A DNA stretch of 64,000 bases from assembly GCA_017643215.1 (NCBI GenBank), contig JAEPNV010000005.1:1-64000 (forward strand), read 5' to 3'. Origin of the DNA: Roseibium sp. GTDB lineage: Bacteria; Pseudomonadota; Alphaproteobacteria; Rhizobiales; Stappiaceae. The notes beneath the pieces are model-generated. The model saw nothing but the letters and a program-made list of their open reading frames with translations, had not been told where the DNA came from and ran no database searches. Each line of letters opens with the position of its first letter. Position 1 is the stretch's first letter. Position numbers and translations under genes: made by a program. Shown in pieces: positions 1-7,012 of this stretch.

Positions 1-308
1 TTTTGGAAAGTGTCGTGATTGATCGCAACGGATCAGATTGGACTTTGACGTGTCCGGCCGCGTTTATCATGGTTGGTGCTGCCCCAAACACCGATTGGCT
101 CGCCGGCACGTGTAAACTTGATCCGCGCGGCTTTGTTCTGACCGGCCCTCATGCCGGCACCGATTCCCCGTTTGCCACATCCTGTCCTGGTCTGTTTGCC
201 GTGGGGGATGTCCGGTCAGGATCTGTAAAACGTGTCGCCTCCGCCGTTGGCGAGGGCTCTGTTGTCATCTCTCAGGTCTGGCAGCATGTGCATCGTGAGC
301 GTGCATAA
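1..308 (+). CDS. FAD/NAD(P)-dependent pyridine nucleotide-disulfide (thioredoxin reductase-like) oxidoreductase, C-terminal part
   Basis: Only the last ~100 residues are in the window; the frame is open at the left edge, so the start lies outside. The segment 'IMVGAAPNTDWL', followed further on by 'CPGLFAVGDVRSGSVKR' and 'AVGEGSVV', is the FAD-binding C-terminal signature of the thioredoxin reductase-like branch: the Ala-Val-Gly-Asp motif contacts the FAD ribityl chain and the Gly-Glu-Gly helix packs on the flavin. The substrate cannot be decided, because the CXXC active site, if present, would lie outside. Members of this branch are sometimes fused to cyclic-nucleotide-binding or response-regulator modules. 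Stop codon TAA at 306-308. Confidence 0.8.
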   Translation, partial: LESVVIDRNGSDWTLTCPAAFIMVGAAPNTDWLAGTCKLDPRGFVLTGPHAGTDSPFATSCPGLFAVGDVRSGSVKRVASAVGEGSVVISQVWQHVHRERA

Positions 309-436
309 ACGCACAAGCCCGTCCGGTAGGCTTTGGTACACTCCGCTCTGATCAAAAATGTGCCCAAAACTCCGCGAGCAGTTCGGACCCGTTTTTGGGG
401 ACAGGACCAAAATGGTCATGGGGCGATGATGCTCCG

Positions 437-462
437 CCGGCGGCGGCTTTCACCGCCGCCGG
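437..462. other. Perfect 10-bp GC-rich hairpin between convergent genes
   Basis: Arms CCGGCGGCGG and CCGCCGCCGG surround a 6-nt loop. It lies between the plus-strand reductase (stop at 308) and the minus-strand 5'-nucleotidase (stop at 505), where a bidirectional terminator is expected. There is no U-run on either strand, so it is not a textbook intrinsic terminator. Confidence 0.5.
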
Positions 463-504
463 GTCTCCGCATTCTTCATCGCCCGGTGTACCCGCGAGCG
501 CGCG

Positions 505-1989
505 TTACCGGATCTCGGTCACCCGGCCATCCAGCATCGGCACGGCGGCGCCCGTTTCGAAGGCGCGGATCACCTGTGCGGCCATCAGTTCGGCGGCATT
601 TTCCTCGATGATGCTGGGCTTGCCGGCGAACACGGCATACCCGTCCCCGCCATTCCCCATGAAGTCATTGGTTGCCAGAAGGTAGGTCGCGCTTTCATCG
701 AGCGGCGCTCCGGCCACCATGACCTCCGACACCCGTTCACCAGCCGCAAGGGCCGGATTGAAGGAAAAGGTTATGCCGGAAACGTGGGGAAAGCGGCCTC
801 CGCCGTCTTCGATCGCCGAAACGCCATTTTCCAGGGCCGCAAGGATGTCGGCCCCCGTAACCTCGAGCAAGACCGTCTTGTTGCCAAATGGAAGCTCGGT
901 CAGCACATCGCGGCGGGTGATCATCGTGCCGGGCTCGTAGGTCGTGTCACCGCGGATGCCGCCACCGTTGGTGATTGCGACATCGGCGCCGGTTTCGGCC
1001 CGCATGGCGTCCACCGTCAGGTTGCCGAACGCGCTTTCACCCGCGCGCACGGTCGTGCGGCGGGTGTCGAGCAGGACCGGGGTGGCGCCGATTTCGATGT
1101 CGAGTTCGGCGGACAGGAATGCTTCGTACTTGGCCACTTCGGCGGCAACCGCGGCGTCGGGCTCAACGCCGGCCGTATTGATGACCTCGAACGCCGGGCT
1201 CCACTCGACCCGCGGTCCGCGGCGGCCTTCCACCGTTTCAATGTCAAGCGTAACGACCGTGACAAGGCTTGCCTGGCTGCCGCTTTCGACCATGGCGACG
1301 TTGCCATCGTAGCGGATGACGAGGTCATGATCGTCCCCGGACAGCAGGATGTCGACATCACCGGCATCGACAAGCTGATTGTCCTCGGGCCTGTCGGTAT
1401 GAGCGAGCGCAATCACCACATCTGCCCCAGCGTCGCGCAAGGCCGCGGCTGTCGAGGCAGCTACGTCCACGGGATCGCCGAATGTCACGTCGCCCGGCGA
1501 CGATTTCACGGCTGTGCCGTCCGTTGTCAGGCCGAAAATGCCAACCATGTGATCGCCGACGCTAACCATCATGTTTTCGGTCACGCCGTCGACCAGTGTT
1601 CCGTCTGGCTCAAAGGCGTTGTTGGACAGCATCGTGAAATTGGCTTCGGAGATCCGTGTGCGCAACACATCCGGGCCAAAGTCAAACTCGTGGTTGCCAA
1701 GGGCCATGGCGTCCAGCCCGACCATGTTCAATAGGGCGATCATGTGCGCGCCCTCATCAAAACTCGACAGCAGTGAGGGTGAAATGCTGTCACCGGCGCT
1801 GGTGGCGAGGACCGTGCCGCCGTCGGCGCGGACATCGGCAATGACCGTGGCGAGCCGTGCGACACCGCCGGTGTCGCCATAGCCCTCCATGCGGTCGAGA
1901 TCGTTGACATGGACGATTGTCAGCCTGTCTTGAGCAAGTGCAGACCCCGCTGTCAGAGCGGCGGCGGTTATCAAGGCAGCAAGGCGCAT
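505..1989 (-). CDS. Secreted bifunctional metallophosphatase/5'-nucleotidase (UshA/CpdB-like)
   Basis: Predicted periplasmic hydrolase of nucleoside monophosphates or related phosphoesters. The start is set by an AGGAGG ribosome site just upstream of an ATG that opens a signal peptide (MRLAALITAAALTAGSALAQ, likely cut after Ala). N-terminal calcineurin-like metallophosphoesterase domain (about residues 22-270): 'VNDLDR' stands at the first metal motif (usually NDxH/NDVHG, so atypical) and 'GNHEFDFG' is the GNHE/D motif. C-terminal 5'-nucleotidase substrate domain (about 300-470): 'NGGGIR' and 'TNDFMGNGGDGY' contribute nucleoside-binding residues. The 494-residue length fits the family. A longer frame to 2109 exists but would bury the signal peptide. 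Monocistronic in appearance. The altered first metal motif makes the precise substrate uncertain. Confidence 0.9.
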   Translation of the reverse strand: MRLAALITAAALTAGSALAQDRLTIVHVNDLDRMEGYGDTGGVARLATVIADVRADGGTVLATSAGDSISPSLLSSFDEGAHMIALLNMVGLDAMALGNHEFDFGPDVLRTRISEANFTMLSNNAFEPDGTLVDGVTENMMVSVGDHMVGIFGLTTDGTAVKSSPGDVTFGDPVDVAASTAAALRDAGADVVIALAHTDRPEDNQLVDAGDVDILLSGDDHDLVIRYDGNVAMVESGSQASLVTVVTLDIETVEGRRGPRVEWSPAFEVINTAGVEPDAAVAAEVAKYEAFLSAELDIEIGATPVLLDTRRTTVRAGESAFGNLTVDAMRAETGADVAITNGGGIRGDTTYEPGTMITRRDVLTELPFGNKTVLLEVTGADILAALENGVSAIEDGGGRFPHVSGITFSFNPALAAGERVSEVMVAGAPLDESATYLLATNDFMGNGGDGYAVFAGKPSIIEENAAELMAAQVIRAFETGAAVPMLDGRVTEIR

Positions 1990-2172
1990 AGGAGATCCTC
2001 CTGTTAGATTGGAGGGAACGCTAGCGAAGTCGCACGCCAATTGGAAGCTGCCCAAGATCAGTTTCGTGGACGAAACTGCGGCCAAGACACTCGCGTTATC
2101 CGCGAGCAAAGCGCCGCAATTCGTCCACAGGGCCTAGACCTTGACTCCACCATTCCCAATTCCCGCTTCGAC

Positions 2173-3654
2173 TTATGCAAACATCGGAAACGTGACGCCG
2201 AGAGACCAAGCCAGCAATAGAGCCAAACCAAAACCGGACGCGAACGGCCCCGCTCGCGCCTCAACCCAACGCCCCATCAGCCCAAACACCAAGAAAAAGG
2301 CCAAAATAATTGGGATGATGAGCACAAGAAAAAACAGCCTCTCGAAGTCCAACAATACAGCAATAACAAGCGAGACAAGGAAGGCGGCACGGATCAACGC
2401 GCGCTGCCAAAGCCGCGGATTGGCATGGGCCATTGCGCTGTCGGCCAGCATGAAGGAGAGGGCGCCTAAACCAAGTGCGGCGATGATCGGCAATCGATCC
2501 GCATTGGGGGCGAAACTAATGAAGTACCGGTCGAACGCCAAGCCAAGACCAAAAACGCCATAGGCCGCAAGAAGCGCACCAACGATGACGGTATACTGAC
2601 TTACTCGAAGACCAAGAAAGCGCAGGATCGCAAGCTGGATCAGTCCATACAAGAGCATGTGAATGGCCAGATAGTCGGCGACGAGGACCGGCAAAAAACC
2701 TCTCGGCATGTAAATGGCCACACCAGGCGCGGCGACCATGGGTATCAGAAGCGCGGCGGCAAAGGTCGCGCGTGAGACACGTTGTTGCGGCGGCGCGCGC
2801 TCGGGCAAAAGGGCTGTCAACGGCCAGACAAGCAGGACGCCGCCGCAAATCACAGCGATGATCCAAACACCGCGCGCTGGTATGGGGGGAGATTGGGACT
2901 TCTCAAAGGCTGCGTTGAGCCAGTTAACGGTCTCAGCGATGCCCGTTCGGCTAAAGAGCACCCCGACATGCTCGACATGGGGTGCGACGATCGCACGGCG
3001 AACAATCCCGCCGTCCGGCGACCGGACGGTCCTGCCTTCACTGGCAACCGGATCGATCATTTGCAAGGCCGTAAGCGCAAAATCGCGAAGGCCCGCTTCC
3101 CACTCGCCAGTGATCATCAAAAGGTTTTTCGGGTGAGCCGGAGTAACAGCTTGCGAAAAGGCCGATATGGCGACGACGGGGCCAATACGCCCGTCCTGGC
3201 CAGCAGCGCGCACAATAATATCGGACGCCATGGAATGACCCAAAATCGCAACGCGGCCATCTGTCTCTGGCCGTTCGAGCCCCGCCCGCATCACCCGCAA
3301 GGTCTCGTCCACAAGGAGCTGGGTTGTCCCGTCAATGGCCTCAACATCACCGGACATGGGCACCGGATTGCGGCCGTGCCCTTCAAAATCGAACGCGGCC
3401 ACAAAATAACCTGCGCGCGCCAGCGCCAGGGAATAAGCCTCCATCAATTGCCGTGAACCTGCAAAGCCATGCGCCACCACGACGAGCGGCGCAGGCGGGC
3501 TGTCCTGCGCGATGAAAAAAGTGACGGGGGTCGTGCCGATATTGGTGTGGTTGACCGCAATATTGCTGCGCTGTGCTTCCAGTCGCCACACGCCGATGGC
3601 AATCAACACAATTGAGAGGCATGCGGCGCTTAAACGCCTGGCATTTTGCGCCAT
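2173..3654 (-). CDS. Alpha/beta hydrolase fused to a polytopic membrane domain
   Basis: About 493 residues. An N-terminal membrane anchor precedes an alpha/beta-hydrolase domain (about residues 40-250): 'VVVAHGFAGSRQL' forms the oxyanion-hole strand, 'ILGHSMASD' is the nucleophile elbow with Ser, and 'PHVEHVGV' supplies a plausible catalytic His. The C-terminal half (about 265-490) is hydrophobic with roughly seven or eight predicted membrane spans. Substrate unknown; the hydrolase probably faces the periplasm or the membrane surface. An upstream ATG at 3672 is also possible, but the ATG at 3654 has GGAG at good spacing and is preferred. The fold assignment is confident; the role is not known. 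No co-directional partner is adjacent. Confidence 0.85.
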   Translation of the reverse strand: MAQNARRLSAACLSIVLIAIGVWRLEAQRSNIAVNHTNIGTTPVTFFIAQDSPPAPLVVVAHGFAGSRQLMEAYSLALARAGYFVAAFDFEGHGRNPVPMSGDVEAIDGTTQLLVDETLRVMRAGLERPETDGRVAILGHSMASDIIVRAAGQDGRIGPVVAISAFSQAVTPAHPKNLLMITGEWEAGLRDFALTALQMIDPVASEGRTVRSPDGGIVRRAIVAPHVEHVGVLFSRTGIAETVNWLNAAFEKSQSPPIPARGVWIIAVICGGVLLVWPLTALLPERAPPQQRVSRATFAAALLIPMVAAPGVAIYMPRGFLPVLVADYLAIHMLLYGLIQLAILRFLGLRVSQYTVIVGALLAAYGVFGLGLAFDRYFISFAPNADRLPIIAALGLGALSFMLADSAMAHANPRLWQRALIRAAFLVSLVIAVLLDFERLFFLVLIIPIILAFFLVFGLMGRWVEARAGPFASGFGLALLLAWSLGVTFPMFA

Positions 3655-4044
3655 ATCGGCTCCGGAATTCATCTAACCCAAAAGGAATTTAAAAGAGTGT
3701 ATTACGCCCGCCTCTGTACGATGACCTTTGGCCGGTCGGATTTGAACCCGTTGCTGATGTGGGACCGGCGGGCGCGGTTTGGTGGGCCGGTTCCCCGCGG
3801 ACGGTGAATCTGTGCAAAGCGGTTTCGCAGGTTTTTTTGAAGTTCCATTCAAAACCGCATTAAAGCACCGATGGTTGCAGTATCCCTGCAAATCCGGGAA
3901 CTCCCGTCACGCCACACAAAAGGGTCGTTCAGTCTCGCGGCTGGATAGCGCGTGGCGAAAACCGCTTTCGATTTGGCTCAAAGCTTGTTAATTTAGTGTC
4001 AATCAAGCTTGACACTTCGGTTGAGGCGTTGGGGGGGGTGAAGC
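3655..4044. other. Divergent intergenic region with regulatory palindrome
   Basis: About 390 bp between the minus-strand hydrolase and the plus-strand AerR-like gene. Besides the PpsR-like palindrome listed separately, AAGCTTG occurs twice (from 3981 and from 4004), the second copy inside the palindrome. No convincing small coding sequence was seen. Confidence 0.5.
3995..4016. promoter_or_regulatory. PpsR/CrtJ-type operator candidate (TGT-N12-ACA) upstream of the aerR-like gene
   Basis: Perfect 8-bp inverted repeat AGTGTCAA / TTGACACT with a 6-nt spacer. Its core TGTCAATCAAGCTTGACA matches TGT-N12-ACA, the consensus bound by the photosynthesis repressor PpsR/CrtJ. It ends about 30 bp before the ATG of a gene resembling the PpsR antirepressor AerR/PpaA. 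The six-base consensus alone occurs by chance about once per 4 kb; the extended symmetry and the placement are what support it. Confidence 0.5.
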
Positions 4045-5031
4045 ATGACACGTGTCGATGTTTCCGGCGGCGGATGTTTGTCGACGCAAGGATCCAGACA
4101 GCAGGTCGCTCGCCTTGGCGCTCAGGTGTTCAGGTCCTTTGAACAGTCCCGCCGCGTGCAGAGCGTCGCTGAGGTTCTGGAAGATCACGTTCTGCCGAAA
4201 ATCGCCCGGGCCCTAAGCGCGGCAGGGCCTACAGAAAGCAGAACAGCAGCGGCGGGTGTCAGCGATGAGGACCTTGAACGTGCCATCGACACGCTTGTTC
4301 TGCGCGTCCTGGCTGGACGTGTGTCTGCCACACAGGATGTGGTTGGCGAATTGCTGGATCAAGGGCTGCCCGAAACCACGCTCTACATGGACGTTCTGTC
4401 GATTGTCGCGCAACGCCTTGGCAGGATGTGGGATCGGGATAAGGTCCATTTTACGCAGGTGGCGATTGGCCTGGGTGTCCTGGAGTTGCTGTATTGGTGG
4501 ATCCAGGACCGTTCACCTGACATGGAGGCCAAAACCAATTCCCGTCGAAGCGCCATTTTCGGCCGGGCCAAGAATGAGCAGCACACGTTTGGACTCCTGA
4601 CGCTGCAGCACATCTTTGAAAAGGCGGGGTGGCGCGTTTCGGGAGGATCAAACCTGGCACTCGGACCCGCTTTCGTCAAAAGCGTCTCCGCGCATTGGTT
4701 TGCGATCGCAGGGATATCGGTCGGCAGCTCTCGAAACAGCTCCGAGGTCGCGGGCTTTATCCGCAAGCTGCGCCGGCGCTCCAAAAATCCGCGGATACAG
4801 ATCATGGTGGGCGGGGCGCTGTTCATCGATGGAACGGTCAACGCGTCGGATCTTGGCGCCGATCTGACAGCCGACAATGCCGAACTCGCTGTCGAAGCGG
4901 CCGAAAGCATCGTGGATCGTGCCTATGAGCACATTTGGACCCGAGCGGACAAGTTCAAGGCAGTTGAGCCACTTCATTCGGGACCCAACCTGAAATGGCG
5001 CGATCTGGATGCAGATCCTGCTTTAAACTGA
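4045..5031 (+). CDS. AerR/PpaA-like cobalamin-binding (SCHIC-type) transcriptional antirepressor
   Basis: 328 residues. In purple bacteria AerR/PpaA binds B12 or haem and modulates the photosynthesis repressor PpsR/CrtJ. A helical region (about 70-155) contains 'RMWDRDKVHFTQVAIGLGVL', matching the family's conserved W-x2-D-x4-F-x2-V-x-I-G-x-G segment. The B12-binding Rossmann-like domain (about 170-310) opens with 'EQHTFGLL', equivalent to the DxHxxG cobalamin motif (His180). The later 'IMVGGALFIDG' is the conserved glycine-rich loop, and 'LGADLTADNAELAVEAAESI' ends the domain. No DNA-binding or SAM domain is seen. A G-rich ribosome site precedes ATG 4045, and a PpsR-like palindrome sits upstream. 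No bch, crt or puf genes are in the window. An unrelated B12-dependent light regulator is the main alternative. Confidence 0.75.
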   Translation: MTRVDVSGGGCLSTQGSRQQVARLGAQVFRSFEQSRRVQSVAEVLEDHVLPKIARALSAAGPTESRTAAAGVSDEDLERAIDTLVLRVLAGRVSATQDVVGELLDQGLPETTLYMDVLSIVAQRLGRMWDRDKVHFTQVAIGLGVLELLYWWIQDRSPDMEAKTNSRRSAIFGRAKNEQHTFGLLTLQHIFEKAGWRVSGGSNLALGPAFVKSVSAHWFAIAGISVGSSRNSSEVAGFIRKLRRRSKNPRIQIMVGGALFIDGTVNASDLGADLTADNAELAVEAAESIVDRAYEHIWTRADKFKAVEPLHSGPNLKWRDLDADPALN

Positions 5032-5248
5032 AACCATATCGTCCGTTTTCAGACAGGTTGGTTGATCGGGACGCCAAATCGGCGGTCTTGCCAAAACCGT
5101 CATATTTGTCTCCGTGACACAAATGGCAGGTCACAGCAAAAGCATTGGAAAAAGACGTGCCGCGCGCAGACATCACCACGATGTGATGAAGCCCGGCCAG
5201 AAGGGCCATCGTCCCCATCAAACCGACAGCGATTACCCACTTGTTCAT
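4955..5248 (-). CDS. Possible small membrane-anchored CXXCH (c-type haem) protein
   Basis: 97 codons. The start is chosen by GGAGAA five bases before ATG 5248. The product begins with a short basic end and a hydrophobic helix (WVIAVGLMGTMALLAGL), as in a signal anchor. Then follows 'FAVTCHLCHGDKYDGFGKT', a CXXCH haem-attachment motif with the G-x-G pattern of class I cytochromes c. No Met follows within the remaining ~55 residues to serve as the usual sixth ligand, so the protein may be truncated, use another ligand, or not be a cytochrome. Its last ~77 bp overlap, antiparallel, the end of the AerR-like gene, which suggests that its 3' end is not native. The motif, anchor and ribosome site are direct observations; expression is inferred. 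Confidence 0.4.
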   Translation of the reverse strand: MNKWVIAVGLMGTMALLAGLHHIVVMSARGTSFSNAFAVTCHLCHGDKYDGFGKTADLASRSTNLSENGRYGFSLKQDLHPDRAISGWVPNEVAQLP

Positions 5249-5346
5249 CGCGTTCTCCGAACATTGCCCGGCAAAGGCTTCAATGCGGATCAGTTTATCA
5301 TAAAGGGGCTTTTGACCGGCCAGGCCCATCGAAACGGCTGCCAGCG

Positions 5347-5580
5347 CGATGTCGTGAAGGTGGATATGGCGCTCATCCGCAACATCGACACATCGCGCGC
5401 CAAACGCGTATTCATTCGCGATAGGATCCAAATGCTTGAGATCCTCGGCTTCAGACCTGTTTGTGAGGGGATCGAGACGCCCGCCGAGGACGCGTGCTTC
5501 CGCGATCCGGGTGTTGACCTGATGCACGGCTGTTTGTCCGGCAGGCCCGAGTTTGAGGCACCGCCCAAACCCAATTGGCT
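5347..5580 (+). pseudogene. C-terminal relic of an EAL-domain (c-di-GMP phosphodiesterase) protein
   Basis: The translated stretch 'DVVKVDMALIRNID' matches the mid-domain K-x-D strand of EAL proteins. 'GFRPVCEGIETPAED' matches the conserved E-G-x-E-T motif, and 'GVDLMHGCLSGRPEFEAPP' corresponds to the usual D-x-x-Q-G-Y-x-F-x-x-P ending with Q, Y and F replaced. The N-terminal half, including the EAL motif and most metal ligands, is absent, and no plausible start or ribosome site exists. This is a decayed fragment. It lies opposite and between two minus-strand small genes, so a deletion or insertion probably created the junctions. Confidence 0.65.
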
Positions 5581-5871
5581 CGGACGCCATGATGTGAACC
5601 TGGCGGCGGCTTCGCAATCGGGGCTGTCGCAGAGCCCCTGCTGTGCGTGTTCGTGTCGGAGGATCGGTCGACGCATCTGGCGACCGGAGACGGCAGGACA
5701 TGTCCGGTCGCGCGCAATTTGACACGGGAGACCCGGGTTTGGAAAAACACCGGGTGGCCGTTCCGATGACTGGTAGATCAGAGCGTGCCCGACAAATACG
5801 GCATTTCGTCGCTCCCGTGATCGGCCAAGGGCCGATGTGGATCACATTGAATTTCAACGTAACCGCCAGAC

Positions 5872-5901
5872 AAAGTGCGGGCGGATCATGTCCACCCGCC
5901 C
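5872..5901 (-). terminator. Terminator-like hairpin after the 28-residue gene
   Basis: Arms GGGCGG/CCGCCC (5879-5884 and 5896-5901) with an 11-nt loop lie 17 bp past the stop of the minus-strand microprotein and are followed on that strand by GCACTTTG. The T-tract is short, so strength is uncertain. Confidence 0.45.
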
Positions 5902-5917
5902 AACGTCATGTGCGGTG

Positions 5918-6004
5918 TTATTTCATCTTGAAGTCGGCATACAGCCATGCAAGCGGTGCCGCGAGGATCACAGTATTCAAAAGTGGGAAAGCAAGTTCAG
6001 CCAT
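5918..6004 (-). CDS. 28-residue single-span membrane microprotein
   Basis: Short frame with all expected signals: AAGGAG seven bases before ATG 6004, TAA at 5918-5920, and a terminator-like hairpin after it. The product starts MAELAFPLLNTV, continues with ILAAPLAWLY as part of one hydrophobic segment of about 18 residues, and ends in ADFKMK, a charged tail. By the positive-inside rule, N-out/C-in topology is likely. A longer in-frame start at 6118 has no ribosome site. A PpsR-like palindrome lies 94 bp upstream. Comparable tiny membrane subunits exist for oxidases (CydX), potassium pumps (KdpF) and purple-bacterial light-harvesting complexes (PufX, protein-Z); no specific homology is recognised here. 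Function unknown. Confidence 0.6.
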   Translation of the reverse strand: MAELAFPLLNTVILAAPLAWLYADFKMK

Positions 6005-6055
6005 TGGTACACTCCTTTCTGTCAGCCTTTTGATACGCTCCTCCCCAGGCGTTTT

Positions 6056-6119
6056 TGTATGTTCGACAGTACGCAGGCACCTCGAGACTGGTTTTCTATT
6101 GTCGTAAAGCTGCGACAAT
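6056..6119. promoter_or_regulatory. Second PpsR/CrtJ-type operator pair upstream of the microprotein
   Basis: At 6098-6119 a perfect 7-bp inverted repeat ATTGTCG / CGACAAT encloses TGTCGTAAAGCTGCGACA, an exact TGT-N12-ACA (6100-6117). A near match, TGT-N12-ACG, lies 44 bp away (6056-6073), about four helical turns and on the gene side. PpsR/CrtJ typically binds paired sites cooperatively. The orientation toward the minus-strand microprotein is inferred. Confidence 0.45.
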
Positions 6120-6249
6120 CTGACCGATTAACAATGGATTGTGATTTTCACCGCCATTAGCTGCCGAAATAATTGTGTTCATGGATTTGATAGACTTTGT
6201 CGACAGTTAGCTCAGAAGGCGTCAACCTCCGGCCTGGCTCCCTGGCAAA

Positions 6250-6618
6250 CCGCGCCGGATCGTCAGCGAAAAAGGCACCGAGTTGACGTCGCGCGCCCGT
6301 CTGAAATGGCGGAACCAGACGGGCTTCGACTGGCACACCATCGCACCTGGCAAGCAGGCACAGAATGCTTTCATCGAGGCGCTCAATGGGCGTCTTCGCG
6401 ACGCGCTTTTGAACGAGGAGGTCTTCTCCCGTCTTGCCGATACCGGGCGCAAGCTTGCCCGGTGGCGGTACGACGACAACACGACGCGGCCCGATTCCGC
6501 TCTTGGGGCCAATCCCCAGCGACCGCGCGCCAAGCGGTTGAGCTTGTGGACGGCTCCACGCCCTGCGCGCGCGGCAAAGCAAATACTGCGTTATGAAAGG
6601 AAAGGTTCCCCCGAATAA
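6250..6618 (+). mobile_element. Relic of an IS3-family transposase (OrfB, C-terminal part of the DDE domain)
   Basis: The reading frame gives '[18 protein letters not shown]', then '[21 protein letters not shown]' and '[16 protein letters not shown]'. These match the end of IS3-group integrase cores, normally S-D-N-G-T-E-F and I-A-P-G-K-P-x-Q-N-x-F-x-E-x-F-N-G-R-L-R-D. The second catalytic Asp (D of SDNG) is replaced in 'SEKG'; the Glu in 'FIEALNG' remains. The N-terminal OrfA/OrfB parts are missing, no terminal inverted repeats were found, and the C-terminus diverges. The element is dead. It abuts the 3' side of a tRNA-Gln gene, consistent with a scarred integration hotspot. Confidence 0.8.
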
Positions 6619-6645
6619 GTGAGGGACCCAAGGGGCTTACAGCAC

Positions 6646-6719
6646 TGGCTGGGGAACCTGGATTCGAACCAGGACTAACGGAGTCAGAGTCCGCGGGTCT
6701 ACCGTTAACCTATTCCCCA
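6646..6719 (-). tRNA. tRNA-Gln (anticodon CTG)
   Basis: A 74-nt cloverleaf including an encoded CCA. The acceptor TGGGGAA pairs with TTCCCCA, followed by discriminator G and CCA. The T-arm is CCTGGTTCGAATCCAGG, and the anticodon loop CTCTGAC places CTG at positions 34-36. Degenerate sequence on its 3' side (IS3 and EAL relics, lone regulator) suggests use as an integration site, though no duplicated tRNA end was found in the window. Confidence 0.95.
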
Positions 6720-7012
6720 ATGCGCCGCTTGGGGCTGACAATTTAGCATCGTCAGACCCGGATCGCCACCACCGGCACGGGCCGTGTTCAATCCTTGCCC
6801 TGCGTATACCGCCAGCCCGCCGGATAACGCAAGATCGCCCAAAGGCTTTTTTCTGACCTTTATAAGGCATCGGCTCACCGCCGAGACGCGGATTGATCGG
6901 AGCGCCTTGATCCGGTGGACCAAGCTGTTAGAGTTTCCCCAACGAAAGATATGCGTGATCCGCACCGGCGGCGAATCTGTAGCCGGCCCGCGGATGGCGC
7001 AGCGAGGACAGT

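Noticed and set aside
3722..3790. A tRNA-like T-loop string (GGTTCAAATCC on the minus strand).
   Set aside because: The flanking bases do not form a five-bp T-stem and no anticodon arm or acceptor pairing can be built.
5643..6107. A 154-codon plus-strand frame covering the microprotein region.
   Set aside because: No start signal or domain; it runs antisense through the better-supported 28-codon gene and its operator.
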